From NCBI GenBank assembly GCA_021162305.1, contig JAGGYX010000061.1, positions 1-9,200 on the forward strand: a stretch of 9,200 nucleotides of DNA, in the 5' to 3' direction. This document shows positions 1-5,797 of the stretch, piece by piece. The notes beneath the pieces were generated by a model. That model made no database searches. It was not told the origin of the DNA and was given only the letters and a program-made list of their open reading frames with translations. A program made the translations under genes and the position numbers. The stretch's first letter is position 1. Every line of letters begins with the position of its first letter. This DNA comes from Thermoplasmata archaeon (GTDB lineage Archaea > Thermoplasmatota > E2 > UBA202 > JdFR-43).

Positions 1-194
1 GCCGTCTCTATTTTTATCCTCTTTATTATTTTTTTCACAATTTCCACTCTTATTATATCTCGCATTTTTATTTCTATTTCTTTGGACAGGCTTTTAAAAG
101 AGAGCTTTTTATTTGTTATGGTAAGCTCTCCAGCTATTTTTACAATGCCCATTTTTAAATTTGCTTTGCCCTCCCATAAAACAAACTCATCCAT
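1..194 (-). CDS. GRAM/PH-like domain protein, 5' part only (runs off left edge)
   Basis: Reading the minus strand from the ATG at 194-192 gives 64 codons with no stop up to the window edge. The protein begins MDEFVLWEGKANLKMG and continues with GELTITNKKLSFKS and then IKMRDIIRVEI. The pattern, a short strand, then 'GELTITNKKLSF', then 'I.MRDI..VEI', resembles the start of GRAM or bacterial-type PH-like domains, where a 'G.L.lTnkRlif' strand is followed by 'i.l.di..v'. Such domains usually bind lipids or proteins, but no function can be given from this fragment. The gene is divergent from the nac gene, with 45 bases between the two start codons. The rest of the protein lies outside the window. 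The reading frame is well supported by its protein-like composition and absence of stops; the family call is tentative. Confidence 0.68.
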   Translation of the reverse strand, partial: MDEFVLWEGKANLKMGIVKIAGELTITNKKLSFKSLSKEIEIKMRDIIRVEIVKKIIKRIKIET

Positions 195-211
195 ATTAAA
201 AAATGGAATAG

Positions 212-219
212 TATTTAAT
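212..219. promoter_or_regulatory. TATA-like box between the GRAM-like gene and nac, possibly shared
   Basis: The sequence TATTTAAT is centred about 24 bases before the nac ATG at 240. This suits an archaeal TATA box driving a leaderless or nearly leaderless transcript. Read on the other strand it is ATTAAATA, centred about 21 bases before the start of the divergent gene at 194. It may therefore serve one or both directions. No Shine-Dalgarno sequence is visible before either start, which agrees with leaderless transcripts. Its role is inferred from position and composition only. Confidence 0.45.
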
Positions 220-239
220 CATCTTTTTGATATTATTGC

Positions 240-560
240 ATGCTTCCAATGGATGAAAGGCAGATGAAAAAACTCATGAAGAGAATGGGGATAAATGTAA
301 AGGAACTGGAGGCTGAGAGAGTCATCATTGAAACCAAGGATAAAAAATACATTTTTTTGAATCCAGATGTAAGCATAATGGAAATAAAAGGACAGCAGAC
401 ATATCAGATTGTGGGTAAACCAGAGATAATATCAAAAATAAGTGAGGAAGACGCAAAATTAGTTGCAGAAAAAACTGGCAAAAGCATAGAGGAAGCGAGA
501 AAAGCCCTGGAAGAAGCAAATGGTGACATTGCTCAGGCAATTCTCAATCTAAGTTCTTGA
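240..560 (+). CDS. nac: Nascent polypeptide-associated complex protein (archaeal NAC, alpha type)
   Basis: This 106-residue protein matches archaeal NAC in size and layout. NAC is a homodimeric ribosome-associated factor that contacts nascent chains near the exit tunnel. The N-terminus carries the basic, methionine-rich segment (RQMKKLMKRMGI, residues 7-18) typical of archaeal NAC. It is followed by the beta-rich NAC domain to about residue 65, with IFLNPDVSIMEIKGQQTYQIVG in its core. A small helical UBA domain fills residues 68-105 (EEDAKLVAEKTG, then EEARKALEEANGDIAQAILNL). The ATG at 240 is preferred over that at 249 because family members start with a few residues before the basic segment and a TATA box sits about 24 bases upstream. 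The last 17 bases overlap the end of the convergent acetyltransferase gene. Confidence 0.95.
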   Translation: MLPMDERQMKKLMKRMGINVKELEAERVIIETKDKKYIFLNPDVSIMEIKGQQTYQIVGKPEIISKISEEDAKLVAEKTGKSIEEARKALEEANGDIAQAILNLSS

Positions 561-951
561 ACATTAAGATTGCATCCTCGCCATCTATATAATAACTCTG
601 GAGCAATTCCTTTTCAATGAAGCCAAGTTTTTTATAAAATTTTATGGCTTCGTTGTTACTCACTCTAACCTGTAAAATTGCATATCCATGCATATTTTTC
701 AATACACTTTCCATAAGTTTTGTTCCTATGCCCCGCCTCCTGTAATCTGGATGAACAGCTATTGAAACAATCAGGTGGCGTCTTGCATCGCCAATGGCAT
801 ATCCGACCACTTTTCCATCTTCTTCGGCAACATAAAAATTTCGATCGAGATAATTGTAAAAGATGGAAGAAGGATAATGGTATTTAAAGGAAAGAGATTC
901 AATCTTCATAACACTTGGTATGTCATCGTGCCTGCATTTCCTTATTTCCAT
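544..951 (-). CDS. rimI: RimI/Naa10-type protein N-terminal acetyltransferase (GNAT family)
   Basis: A 135-residue GNAT-fold enzyme, predicted to transfer the acetyl group of acetyl-CoA to protein N-termini. The acetyl-CoA pyrophosphate-binding loop is visible at residues 66-76 (VHPDYRRRGIG). The following features fit the archaeal RimI/Ard1 family: EXXSF-type substrate-side residues near 18-27 (ESLSFKYHYP), VRVSNNEAIKFYKKLGF at 95-111, and the ending SYYIDGEDAILM at 119-130. The start at 951 gives the standard MEIRKCRHDD opening. A TATA-like palindrome lies about 26 bases upstream, so the transcript is probably leaderless. The gene converges on nac with a 17-base overlap and diverges from gcvH. 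Other GNAT substrates cannot be excluded, but the ending motif strongly favours protein N-terminal acetylation. Confidence 0.92.
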   Translation of the reverse strand: MEIRKCRHDDIPSVMKIESLSFKYHYPSSIFYNYLDRNFYVAEEDGKVVGYAIGDARRHLIVSIAVHPDYRRRGIGTKLMESVLKNMHGYAILQVRVSNNEAIKFYKKLGFIEKELLQSYYIDGEDAILMFKNLD

Positions 952-964
952 GAATTCAAAAAAG

Positions 965-971
965 TTATATT
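965..971 (+). promoter_or_regulatory. TATA-like box for gcvH
   Basis: TTATATT is centred about 24 bases before the gcvH ATG at 992. No ribosome-binding sequence is seen before that ATG, so a leaderless transcript is likely. It lies beside a second box that is placed correctly for the opposite gene. Inferred from position and composition. Confidence 0.45.
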
Positions 972-972
972 C

Positions 973-982
973 ATATTAATAT
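973..982 (-). promoter_or_regulatory. Palindromic TATA-like box for rimI
   Basis: ATATTAATAT is a perfect 10-base palindrome centred about 26 bases from the rimI start at 951, the usual archaeal TATA distance for a leaderless message. It is only about 14 bases from the gcvH start, too close to serve that gene, which has its own box. The two boxes are nearly adjacent, so bound transcription factors would probably compete. Confidence 0.45.
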
Positions 983-991
983 TTCCAAAAC

Positions 992-1378
992 ATGGAAATC
1001 AGAAAAGATTTATTGTATAGTCAGAGCCATGAATGGATTGCAAAAAAAGATGGAATAATAAGAATTGGAATAACAGATTACGCCCAAGATAGCCTGACAG
1101 ACATAGTATATGTTGAATTGCCTGAAGTGAATAAATACTACAAGAAAGGAGATGTCATAGCAAGCGTAGAGTCAGTAAAATCTGTTGGAGAAATATATGC
1201 TCCATGCGATGGAAAAGTTATTGCAATAAATGAAAAGCTCGAAGATGAGCCGGGCTTAATAAATGAATCACCTTATGATGAGGGCTGGATTGCAGAAATG
1301 GAAGTGGAAAATGAAGAGGATTTGGAAGACTTAATGGATGCTGAACAATATGAGGAATTAATAAGTAAAGATTTATAA
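992..1378 (+). CDS. gcvH: Glycine cleavage system H protein (lipoyl carrier)
   Basis: A 128-residue H protein, the swinging-arm carrier that moves the aminomethyl group between the P, T and L proteins of glycine cleavage. The lipoylated lysine is K63, inside ASVESVKSVGEIYAPCDGKV. The N-terminal SHEWI (12-16), GITDYAQDSLTDIVYVELPEV (26-46) and C-terminal ESPYDEGWIAEMEV (92-105) are all family hallmarks, and the length is normal. The start at 992 matches the usual 'MEIRxDLLYSxSHEW' opening and lies 24 bases after a TATA-like box. No gcvP, gcvT or lipoate ligase gene is in the window. The partners must be encoded elsewhere, or the protein serves as a lipoyl carrier in another role. The OPT transporter gene follows after 27 bases. 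Confidence 0.96.
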   Translation: MEIRKDLLYSQSHEWIAKKDGIIRIGITDYAQDSLTDIVYVELPEVNKYYKKGDVIASVESVKSVGEIYAPCDGKVIAINEKLEDEPGLINESPYDEGWIAEMEVENEEDLEDLMDAEQYEELISKDL

Positions 1379-1380
1379 AA
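1372..1380 (+). promoter_or_regulatory. TATA-like box on the gcvH stop codon, upstream of the OPT gene
   Basis: TTTATAAAA is close to the archaeal TATA consensus and is centred about 30 bases before the OPT start at 1406. It contains the gcvH stop codon. It could give the transporter its own promoter in addition to any read-through from gcvH. Position and sequence are the only evidence. Confidence 0.4.
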
Positions 1381-1394
1381 TAAAAAAAGATTAA

Positions 1395-1400
1395 GAGGGA
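1395..1400 (+). promoter_or_regulatory. Shine-Dalgarno-like site for the OPT gene
   Basis: GAGGGA sits five bases before the ATG at 1406 and can pair with the 3' end of 16S rRNA. It supports this start, and it supports translation from a message that carries a leader or continues from gcvH. The divergent starts earlier in the window lack such a site. Confidence 0.5.
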
Positions 1401-1405
1401 TTAAA

Positions 1406-3382
1406 ATGAGCAGAGAAAATTTCCAACCTCTTATACCTCCTGAGAAAAGCGTCAATGAATTAACATTAAAAGCTGTTTTAACAGGCGTTATACTGGCTTT
1501 AATAATGGGTCCAGCAAATGCCTATCTCGGCTTGTATGCTGGAATGACTGTCTCTGCGGCTGTGCCTGGCGCCATTCTTGCTGTTGCTTTACTCAAACCA
1601 TTTAAGCCAACTGTTCTTGAAGTTACTCTTGGTATGATGGGCGCCGCATCTGGCGAGGCTCTTGCTGCTGGTGTGATTTTCACCATACCATCGCTGGTAG
1701 TAATAGGGGCATGGACACATATACATTATATCGAGACAACCCTTATTGCTTTAATTGGCGGCATACTCGGTGTGCTATGGATGGTTCTACTCAGGAGGGC
1801 ATTGATTGTTAAAACAGATTTGCCTTTTCCAGAAGGGATAGCTGTTGCCGCCGTCATTAACACTGCTGTTGGAACCGAGGAAAGCGGCGAAGGCGGCGGA
1901 AGCATGTGGATGCTTATTGGTGCCATTCTTGCTGCCATAGTTAAATTCTCACAGGTATCATTGAATGTTTTTCGTGGAATAGTGCAGAAGGTTTATGCTG
2001 TTGGAAACTATGGAGTTTTAGGGAAAACAAACAAAGGATTTTTTTATGGTGGGACTGCTGCTTCTCCAGCATTGCTTGGAGTTGGCTATATAATAGGACC
2101 AAGAATAGCAGCTTTTGTTTTTGCAGGTGGCTTGCTTGGATGGGTTATTATAACTCCATTGATTCTCCTTTCAACAGGACTGCCACCTGGTGCAACACCG
2201 TTACAGGGATTCATGGAAATATGGAGTGACTATGTTCGTTACCTCGGAGTTGGAGCAATGGTTGTCGGTGGCTTATACACAATATGGGCGTTGAGAAAAA
2301 ATCTTGGAGAGGGAATAAGAGAAGCAATAATAGGACTTAAAGGAGGAGCAGTTGAAGAGAAAAAGAGAACCGAGCGAGATCTGGACATTAAAAAAGTTTT
2401 CCTTGCCATTGGGTTTATGGTCATTCCAGTTTTTTTAATATATGCATGGCTCAGCCATATGTATGCAATAAGCTTATTCATGGCAGTATTTCTTGTATTC
2501 CTAACTTTTGTGGCAAGTGCAATAGCAGGCTATATGGCTGGATTGCTCGGTTCATCCAATAATCCAATATCTGGCGTTACCGTTGCAGTTTTGCTCATCG
2601 TTGCCCTAATAATGCTCGCATTTGGCGTTAGAGGAACATCTGGAATGGTCATTGTTGTTGGGATGGCAGCAGTTGTGTGCGCAGGAGCTGCCATTTCAGG
2701 GGATGTTTTGCAATCGATGGCAGCTGGTCAGATGCTTGGAGCAACACCATGGAAACAGCAGCTTGCGGAAATCATAGGCGTAGTTGCAGCTGCTCCTGTT
2801 CTTGCAATCGTTATACAAGCACTGGATAAAGCGTATGGAATAGGAAGCGTGAATCTGCCAGCTCCTCAAGCATTTTTAATGGGGGGTATAGTTAAAGGAG
2901 TCATAGGCGGTCAAATGGTATGGCCTTTCGTTATAGCTGGAGCTTTCCTTGCAATTGTGTTGATTTTGATGGATATTCCTGTTTTACCAGTTGCAATAGG
3001 AATATATCTTCCATTTACATTGAGCGTTCCAATATTGGCGGGAGGAATAATAAGGGCATTGGTGGACAGAAAATTGAAAAAAGAAGCTCCAGAAGAAGAG
3101 GAAGAAGAGGAGCTTAGCGACTGGGAAATGGCTATAAAAACGACTGGCATAAAGCCAAAAGAAAAAGCACATCGCGTCGGCTTGCTTTTTGCAGCTGGCC
3201 TGATAGCTGGCGAGGCTTTAATGGGAGTTGTTTCTGCTTTCCTTATTATAGGACATATCAATCTAAAAATCATGGAATCTGCGCCAGCCTGGCCGGGCAT
3301 GCTTATATGGGGATACATAGCTTTCCTGCTTGGATATGTTGTCATCAGAGAATTCAGAAAGGCTAAAGCAATGGCTGAGTAA
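1406..3382 (+). CDS. OPT-family (oligopeptide transporter superfamily) membrane transporter
   Basis: A 658-residue polytopic membrane protein of the prokaryotic branch of the OPT superfamily, with roughly 15-16 hydrophobic segments. Family landmarks are visible in order: NAYLGLYAGMTVSAAVPGAI at about residues 39-58, LPFPEGIAVAAV near 139-150, GSSNNPISG near 382-390, and ISGDVLQSMAAGQMLGATPW around 430-449. These proteins move small peptides or metal chelates into cells, usually with cations. The substrate cannot be read from the sequence. A strongly acidic cytosolic-type stretch (EAPEEEEEEELSDWE, about 559-573) separates the last two or three membrane segments from the rest. The gene is preceded by GAGGGA and a TATA-like box, and a PqqD-like gene overlaps its 3' end, suggesting co-expression. 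Confidence 0.93.
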   Translation: MSRENFQPLIPPEKSVNELTLKAVLTGVILALIMGPANAYLGLYAGMTVSAAVPGAILAVALLKPFKPTVLEVTLGMMGAASGEALAAGVIFTIPSLVVIGAWTHIHYIETTLIALIGGILGVLWMVLLRRALIVKTDLPFPEGIAVAAVINTAVGTEESGEGGGSMWMLIGAILAAIVKFSQVSLNVFRGIVQKVYAVGNYGVLGKTNKGFFYGGTAASPALLGVGYIIGPRIAAFVFAGGLLGWVIITPLILLSTGLPPGATPLQGFMEIWSDYVRYLGVGAMVVGGLYTIWALRKNLGEGIREAIIGLKGGAVEEKKRTERDLDIKKVFLAIGFMVIPVFLIYAWLSHMYAISLFMAVFLVFLTFVASAIAGYMAGLLGSSNNPISGVTVAVLLIVALIMLAFGVRGTSGMVIVVGMAAVVCAGAAISGDVLQSMAAGQMLGATPWKQQLAEIIGVVAAAPVLAIVIQALDKAYGIGSVNLPAPQAFLMGGIVKGVIGGQMVWPFVIAGAFLAIVLILMDIPVLPVAIGIYLPFTLSVPILAGGIIRALVDRKLKKEAPEEEEEEELSDWEMAIKTTGIKPKEKAHRVGLLFAAGLIAGEALMGVVSAFLIIGHINLKIMESAPAWPGMLIWGYIAFLLGYVVIREFRKAKAMAE

Positions 3383-3686
3383 GAAGCCGGTTCGAAATGC
3401 AGAATGGATTGAAGAAGAAGGAATTATAAGACTTAAAGTAATAAAGTTTAAAAGCAGGATTGGAGTATGGCTGTGCAGATTATTCAACAAGCCCAATTAT
3501 TTTTTTGTGAATTTTGATGAAATTGGTTCATTTATATGGAAGAATTGTGATGGAGAGCATAGCATGAAAGAAATTTTAAATATGCTTGAGGAAAAATATG
3601 GCGAGGAAAAGATGCTTGAACGCCTCTATCTGTTCATGAAAATGCTTGAGAGAGGAGGATATGTGAAATATGAAGATAATGAATGA
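3336..3686 (+). CDS. PqqD-like small protein (peptide-recognition fold)
   Basis: The 116-residue product (from ATG 3336) matches the PqqD family. Residues 16-33 (KKPVRNAEWIEEEGIIRL) look like the usual 'P.rnp...w.e.dG.v.L' opening. FVNFDEIGSFIWKNCDGEHS at about 57-76, then the helix MKEILNMLEEKYGE, then FMKMLERGGYVKYE near the end match the winged-helix core. In RiPP pathways this fold binds leader peptides and hands them to a radical SAM enzyme; many stand-alone copies have unknown roles. The only in-frame ATG near the domain start lies inside the transporter gene and gives a 47-base overlap. TTG codons at 3330 and 3339 are alternatives. The overlap suggests translational coupling with the transporter. 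No radical SAM gene is visible in the window. Confidence 0.82.
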   Translation: MLSSENSERLKQWLSKKPVRNAEWIEEEGIIRLKVIKFKSRIGVWLCRLFNKPNYFFVNFDEIGSFIWKNCDGEHSMKEILNMLEEKYGEEKMLERLYLFMKMLERGGYVKYEDNE

Positions 3687-3737
3687 TGTTATGAAAACTA
3701 TCAAATTACAAAATTAATGACTCAAATTAAAGCATAA

Positions 3738-3750
3738 GCATTTTCATTTC
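3738..3750 (+). terminator. Possible T-rich terminator of the gcvH-OPT-PqqD unit
   Basis: GCATTTTCATTTC, about 55 bases after the PqqD-like stop, is the first pyrimidine-rich stretch on the plus strand. Archaeal termination often uses such T-rich tracts, but the runs here are short and no strong hairpin precedes them. The 3687-3797 gap between the convergent genes otherwise shows nothing coding. Confidence 0.25.
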
Positions 3751-3768
3751 TGTATGCAAAGACTTCAA

Positions 3769-3780
3769 TAATATAAAAAG
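3769..3780 (-). terminator. Possible T-rich terminator of the protease gene
   Basis: On the minus strand this reads CTTTTTATATTA, starting about 18 bases after the protease stop codon. It is a short T-tract of the archaeal terminator type. The evidence is composition and position only. Confidence 0.3.
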
Positions 3781-3797
3781 TGAAGAAGATGCATAAT

Positions 3798-5729
3798 TCA
3801 TTCATTATAGGTTTTCCTCTTTTTCCAGAGTATTGCTATCGCTATTGCCATTGTTGCTACAATAATTTCAAATCCTGGTGTGCTGCTATTGCTATTATTG
3901 CTATTGCCATTGCTGCCATTATTTTCATTTCCAACATATTCTGGCTTTGTTATTTTAATTCCTTTTGAAAGACGGAGCATATTTGCAATCATATATGCAT
4001 ATTTGTAATAAATCAAAGCATCACTCTTGCTTTCTATGCTTCTCCCAAATTCATAATAACTTACCGCCAGAATTGGCTCAATGCTTTCATTTCTTGCCCT
4101 TATTATTGCATAGCTTGCCATCTGCATTGTCCTATTTAGTTTATCTTCTGTAAGTCCTCCTATTGCTTCAATTGCAATATTTGAATTTGCTATTGATTCC
4201 AGCGAGTTAAATAAACTTGCAGCAGGAAAAACATCCATCTCCTCGCCAGCCTTATCAAGCAAATCCTTTGCATTTGAGACAAACTTGCTGTTGCTTCCTG
4301 TTTCCTGAACAAGGGTCTGAGCGTAAGCATATATTTGCTTTGCATAATCATAATAATGGGATGCAATGACTTTTACGCCACTTTCATTTATAGTATTGGT
4401 TTCATTGAATTCCTTGCTCAAATTTGCCCACCAATAAACAGTCTTGCTCCTCTCCATTGCATATGCTAAATCATACAATGCCTCCAAAGCCTTTGAATCA
4501 TCTTCATACATCGTTCCCTTATATTTCATGAATGATTTCCATTCACGCCTGCTTTCATTCAATAAAGCCATGGCGTCTATAGCTCTCGTTTGTGCTGCCC
4601 CAACACATTGCAGACTTATTAGCCCGTCAATCTGGCTTTTTTTGGCAAATTCATACGAGCTATTCACTGCTTTTGAGACATTTTCAAATATGGTTGTGGC
4701 ATCATCATTTTCATAAAACCTGCATGCATAGCTGACAAATCTTGAATTTATCATTGATTGAAACGCCTTGCTTATTCCATAGTAAAAAAAAGCATTGTTG
4801 GTTGCTACGATAGCATTTTTTAAATCATTTTTTGAATCATCGAGTCTATTCCATATATATCCCTTTGGGTTGAGAGAGAAAAAACCTCCAGTTGGAATAT
4901 TGGCATTGCTGAAAACCTGTTTAGCTGCCACATAGCTTTCATTTGCTTCCCTTATTATTCTATTTGCCAGTGGCTTCATGATGTTACGGTAGTCATATGT
5001 TGTTATTGGCTTGGATGATTTTTCCTCTGGAAATTTATAACCTGTGAAATAATAAAATGCCTCATTTATGTCTTCCACTTCCTTAACAACTAAGCCATAT
5101 TTTTTATACAACACCTCTGAAACATTAATTGCCTCAGGTTTACCAATAACAATCCAGCCATGCCTTGTATAATTTGTTACATACTCAATCATCTGCCCTT
5201 TTGGAATCAAAAAAAGCTTTTTTCCAGCTTTTGCCACAGCTTCACCTTTCTCCAGAATTCCGCCAACTGGACCAATGCTTCCGTCAGGATTTATCATTCC
5301 TGTCATGGCAACACTGTCATTTAAGCTAATGTCCTCAAGTAATGCAAGAGTTGCAACTGCCATTGTTGCTCCGGCAGATGGGCCGCCAACGATAGGCGAA
5401 TCGGAGCTAACATAGAAAAGAAAATCATATTTGCTTTTATCAATGCCTGCCAAAGCACAGGCGACGTCGACAGCAAGCTTTGCTGAACCCTGCATATCTA
5501 TTTGTGTCAAAGGCGAGGCTGCAAAATAAACATTCCCAGAGCCATTCATCATTGTTACATTGATATGGGTTATCACCCCAAAATATCCATTCTTCCCCTC
5601 GCCGACGGCAGGCGCAGCAACAATTATGCTTCTATAGCTAACTGTGCGACTCCATTCATTTATTTCATATGACTGAGCAAGAGAAGCAATAATCAACATC
5701 GAAATTATCAAAGGAATAATCCTTTTCAT
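3798..5729 (-). CDS. Secreted Lon-like serine protease (S16/COG1750-type) with PGF-CTERM-like anchor
   Basis: A 643-residue exported protein. Residues 1-20 form a signal peptide (MKRIIPLIISMLIIASLAQS). Residues about 35-230 are a Lon-type protease domain without any ATPase domain: the nucleophile is probably S118 in VGGPSAGATMAV and the partner lysine K161 in GPVGGILEKGEAVAKAG, the Lon Ser/Lys dyad layout. Residues about 240-590 are mostly amphipathic helices, rich in Ala, Ser, Asn and Tyr, with no family recognised. A low-complexity Asn/Ser/Gly linker (about 602-617) leads to P618-G619-F620, a 15-residue hydrophobic segment and KKRK. This is the PGF-CTERM pattern recognised by archaeosortase. 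The protein should therefore act outside the cell, anchored at the membrane. The start at 5729 is supported by the signal peptide and a TATA-like box 26 bases upstream. Confidence 0.88.
   Translation of the reverse strand: MKRIIPLIISMLIIASLAQSYEINEWSRTVSYRSIIVAAPAVGEGKNGYFGVITHINVTMMNGSGNVYFAASPLTQIDMQGSAKLAVDVACALAGIDKSKYDFLFYVSSDSPIVGGPSAGATMAVATLALLEDISLNDSVAMTGMINPDGSIGPVGGILEKGEAVAKAGKKLFLIPKGQMIEYVTNYTRHGWIVIGKPEAINVSEVLYKKYGLVVKEVEDINEAFYYFTGYKFPEEKSSKPITTYDYRNIMKPLANRIIREANESYVAAKQVFSNANIPTGGFFSLNPKGYIWNRLDDSKNDLKNAIVATNNAFFYYGISKAFQSMINSRFVSYACRFYENDDATTIFENVSKAVNSSYEFAKKSQIDGLISLQCVGAAQTRAIDAMALLNESRREWKSFMKYKGTMYEDDSKALEALYDLAYAMERSKTVYWWANLSKEFNETNTINESGVKVIASHYYDYAKQIYAYAQTLVQETGSNSKFVSNAKDLLDKAGEEMDVFPAASLFNSLESIANSNIAIEAIGGLTEDKLNRTMQMASYAIIRARNESIEPILAVSYYEFGRSIESKSDALIYYKYAYMIANMLRLSKGIKITKPEYVGNENNGSNGNSNNSNSSTPGFEIIVATMAIAIAILWKKRKTYNE
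3835..3926 (-). repeat. Low-complexity AT-GC hexamer-like tract encoding the linker and membrane tag
   Basis: The DNA has short near-repeats of ATTGCT/ATTGCC (plus-strand reading) in two blocks, about 3835-3858 and 3881-3926. The first encodes the alternating Ala-Ile membrane segment, the second the Asn/Ser/Gly linker. Such tracts can change length by slippage, which would alter linker length. Confidence 0.55.
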
Positions 5730-5751
5730 GACATGCTATTATCCCCTTAGC

Positions 5752-5759
5752 TTAAATTT
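5752..5759 (-). promoter_or_regulatory. TATA-like box for the protease gene
   Basis: TTAAATTT (AAATTTAA on the coding strand) is centred 26 bases before the protease start, the spacing expected for a leaderless archaeal message. It lies downstream of a T-rich tract ending the giant gene, so the protease probably has its own promoter rather than depending on the surface-protein gene. Confidence 0.45.
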
Positions 5760-5772
5760 TTTGGTTCAATTG

Positions 5773-5787
5773 TAAAAAATAAAAATT
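5773..5787 (-). terminator. T-rich terminator of the giant surface-protein gene
   Basis: On the minus strand this reads AATTTTTATTTTTTA, beginning 10 bases after the stop codon of the giant gene. Two runs of five and six T make it the best terminator-like tract in the window. It separates the giant gene from the protease promoter. Confidence 0.55.
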
Positions 5788-5797
5788 GGGGAAGAGA

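Noticed and set aside
82..267. A 61-codon plus-strand frame before nac
   Set aside because: It is antisense to the better-supported GRAM-like fragment and runs into the nac start. Composition and context do not support it.
2911..3345. A 144-codon minus-strand frame opposite the OPT gene
   Set aside because: It is the antisense of a clear membrane-protein gene, its composition follows from that gene, and no family pattern or promoter is seen.
3687..3797. Small gene or RNA in the gap between the PqqD-like gene and the protease gene
   Set aside because: The gap is 111 bases of AT-rich sequence between convergent genes, with only short T-tracts. No tRNA-like fold or convincing frame was seen.
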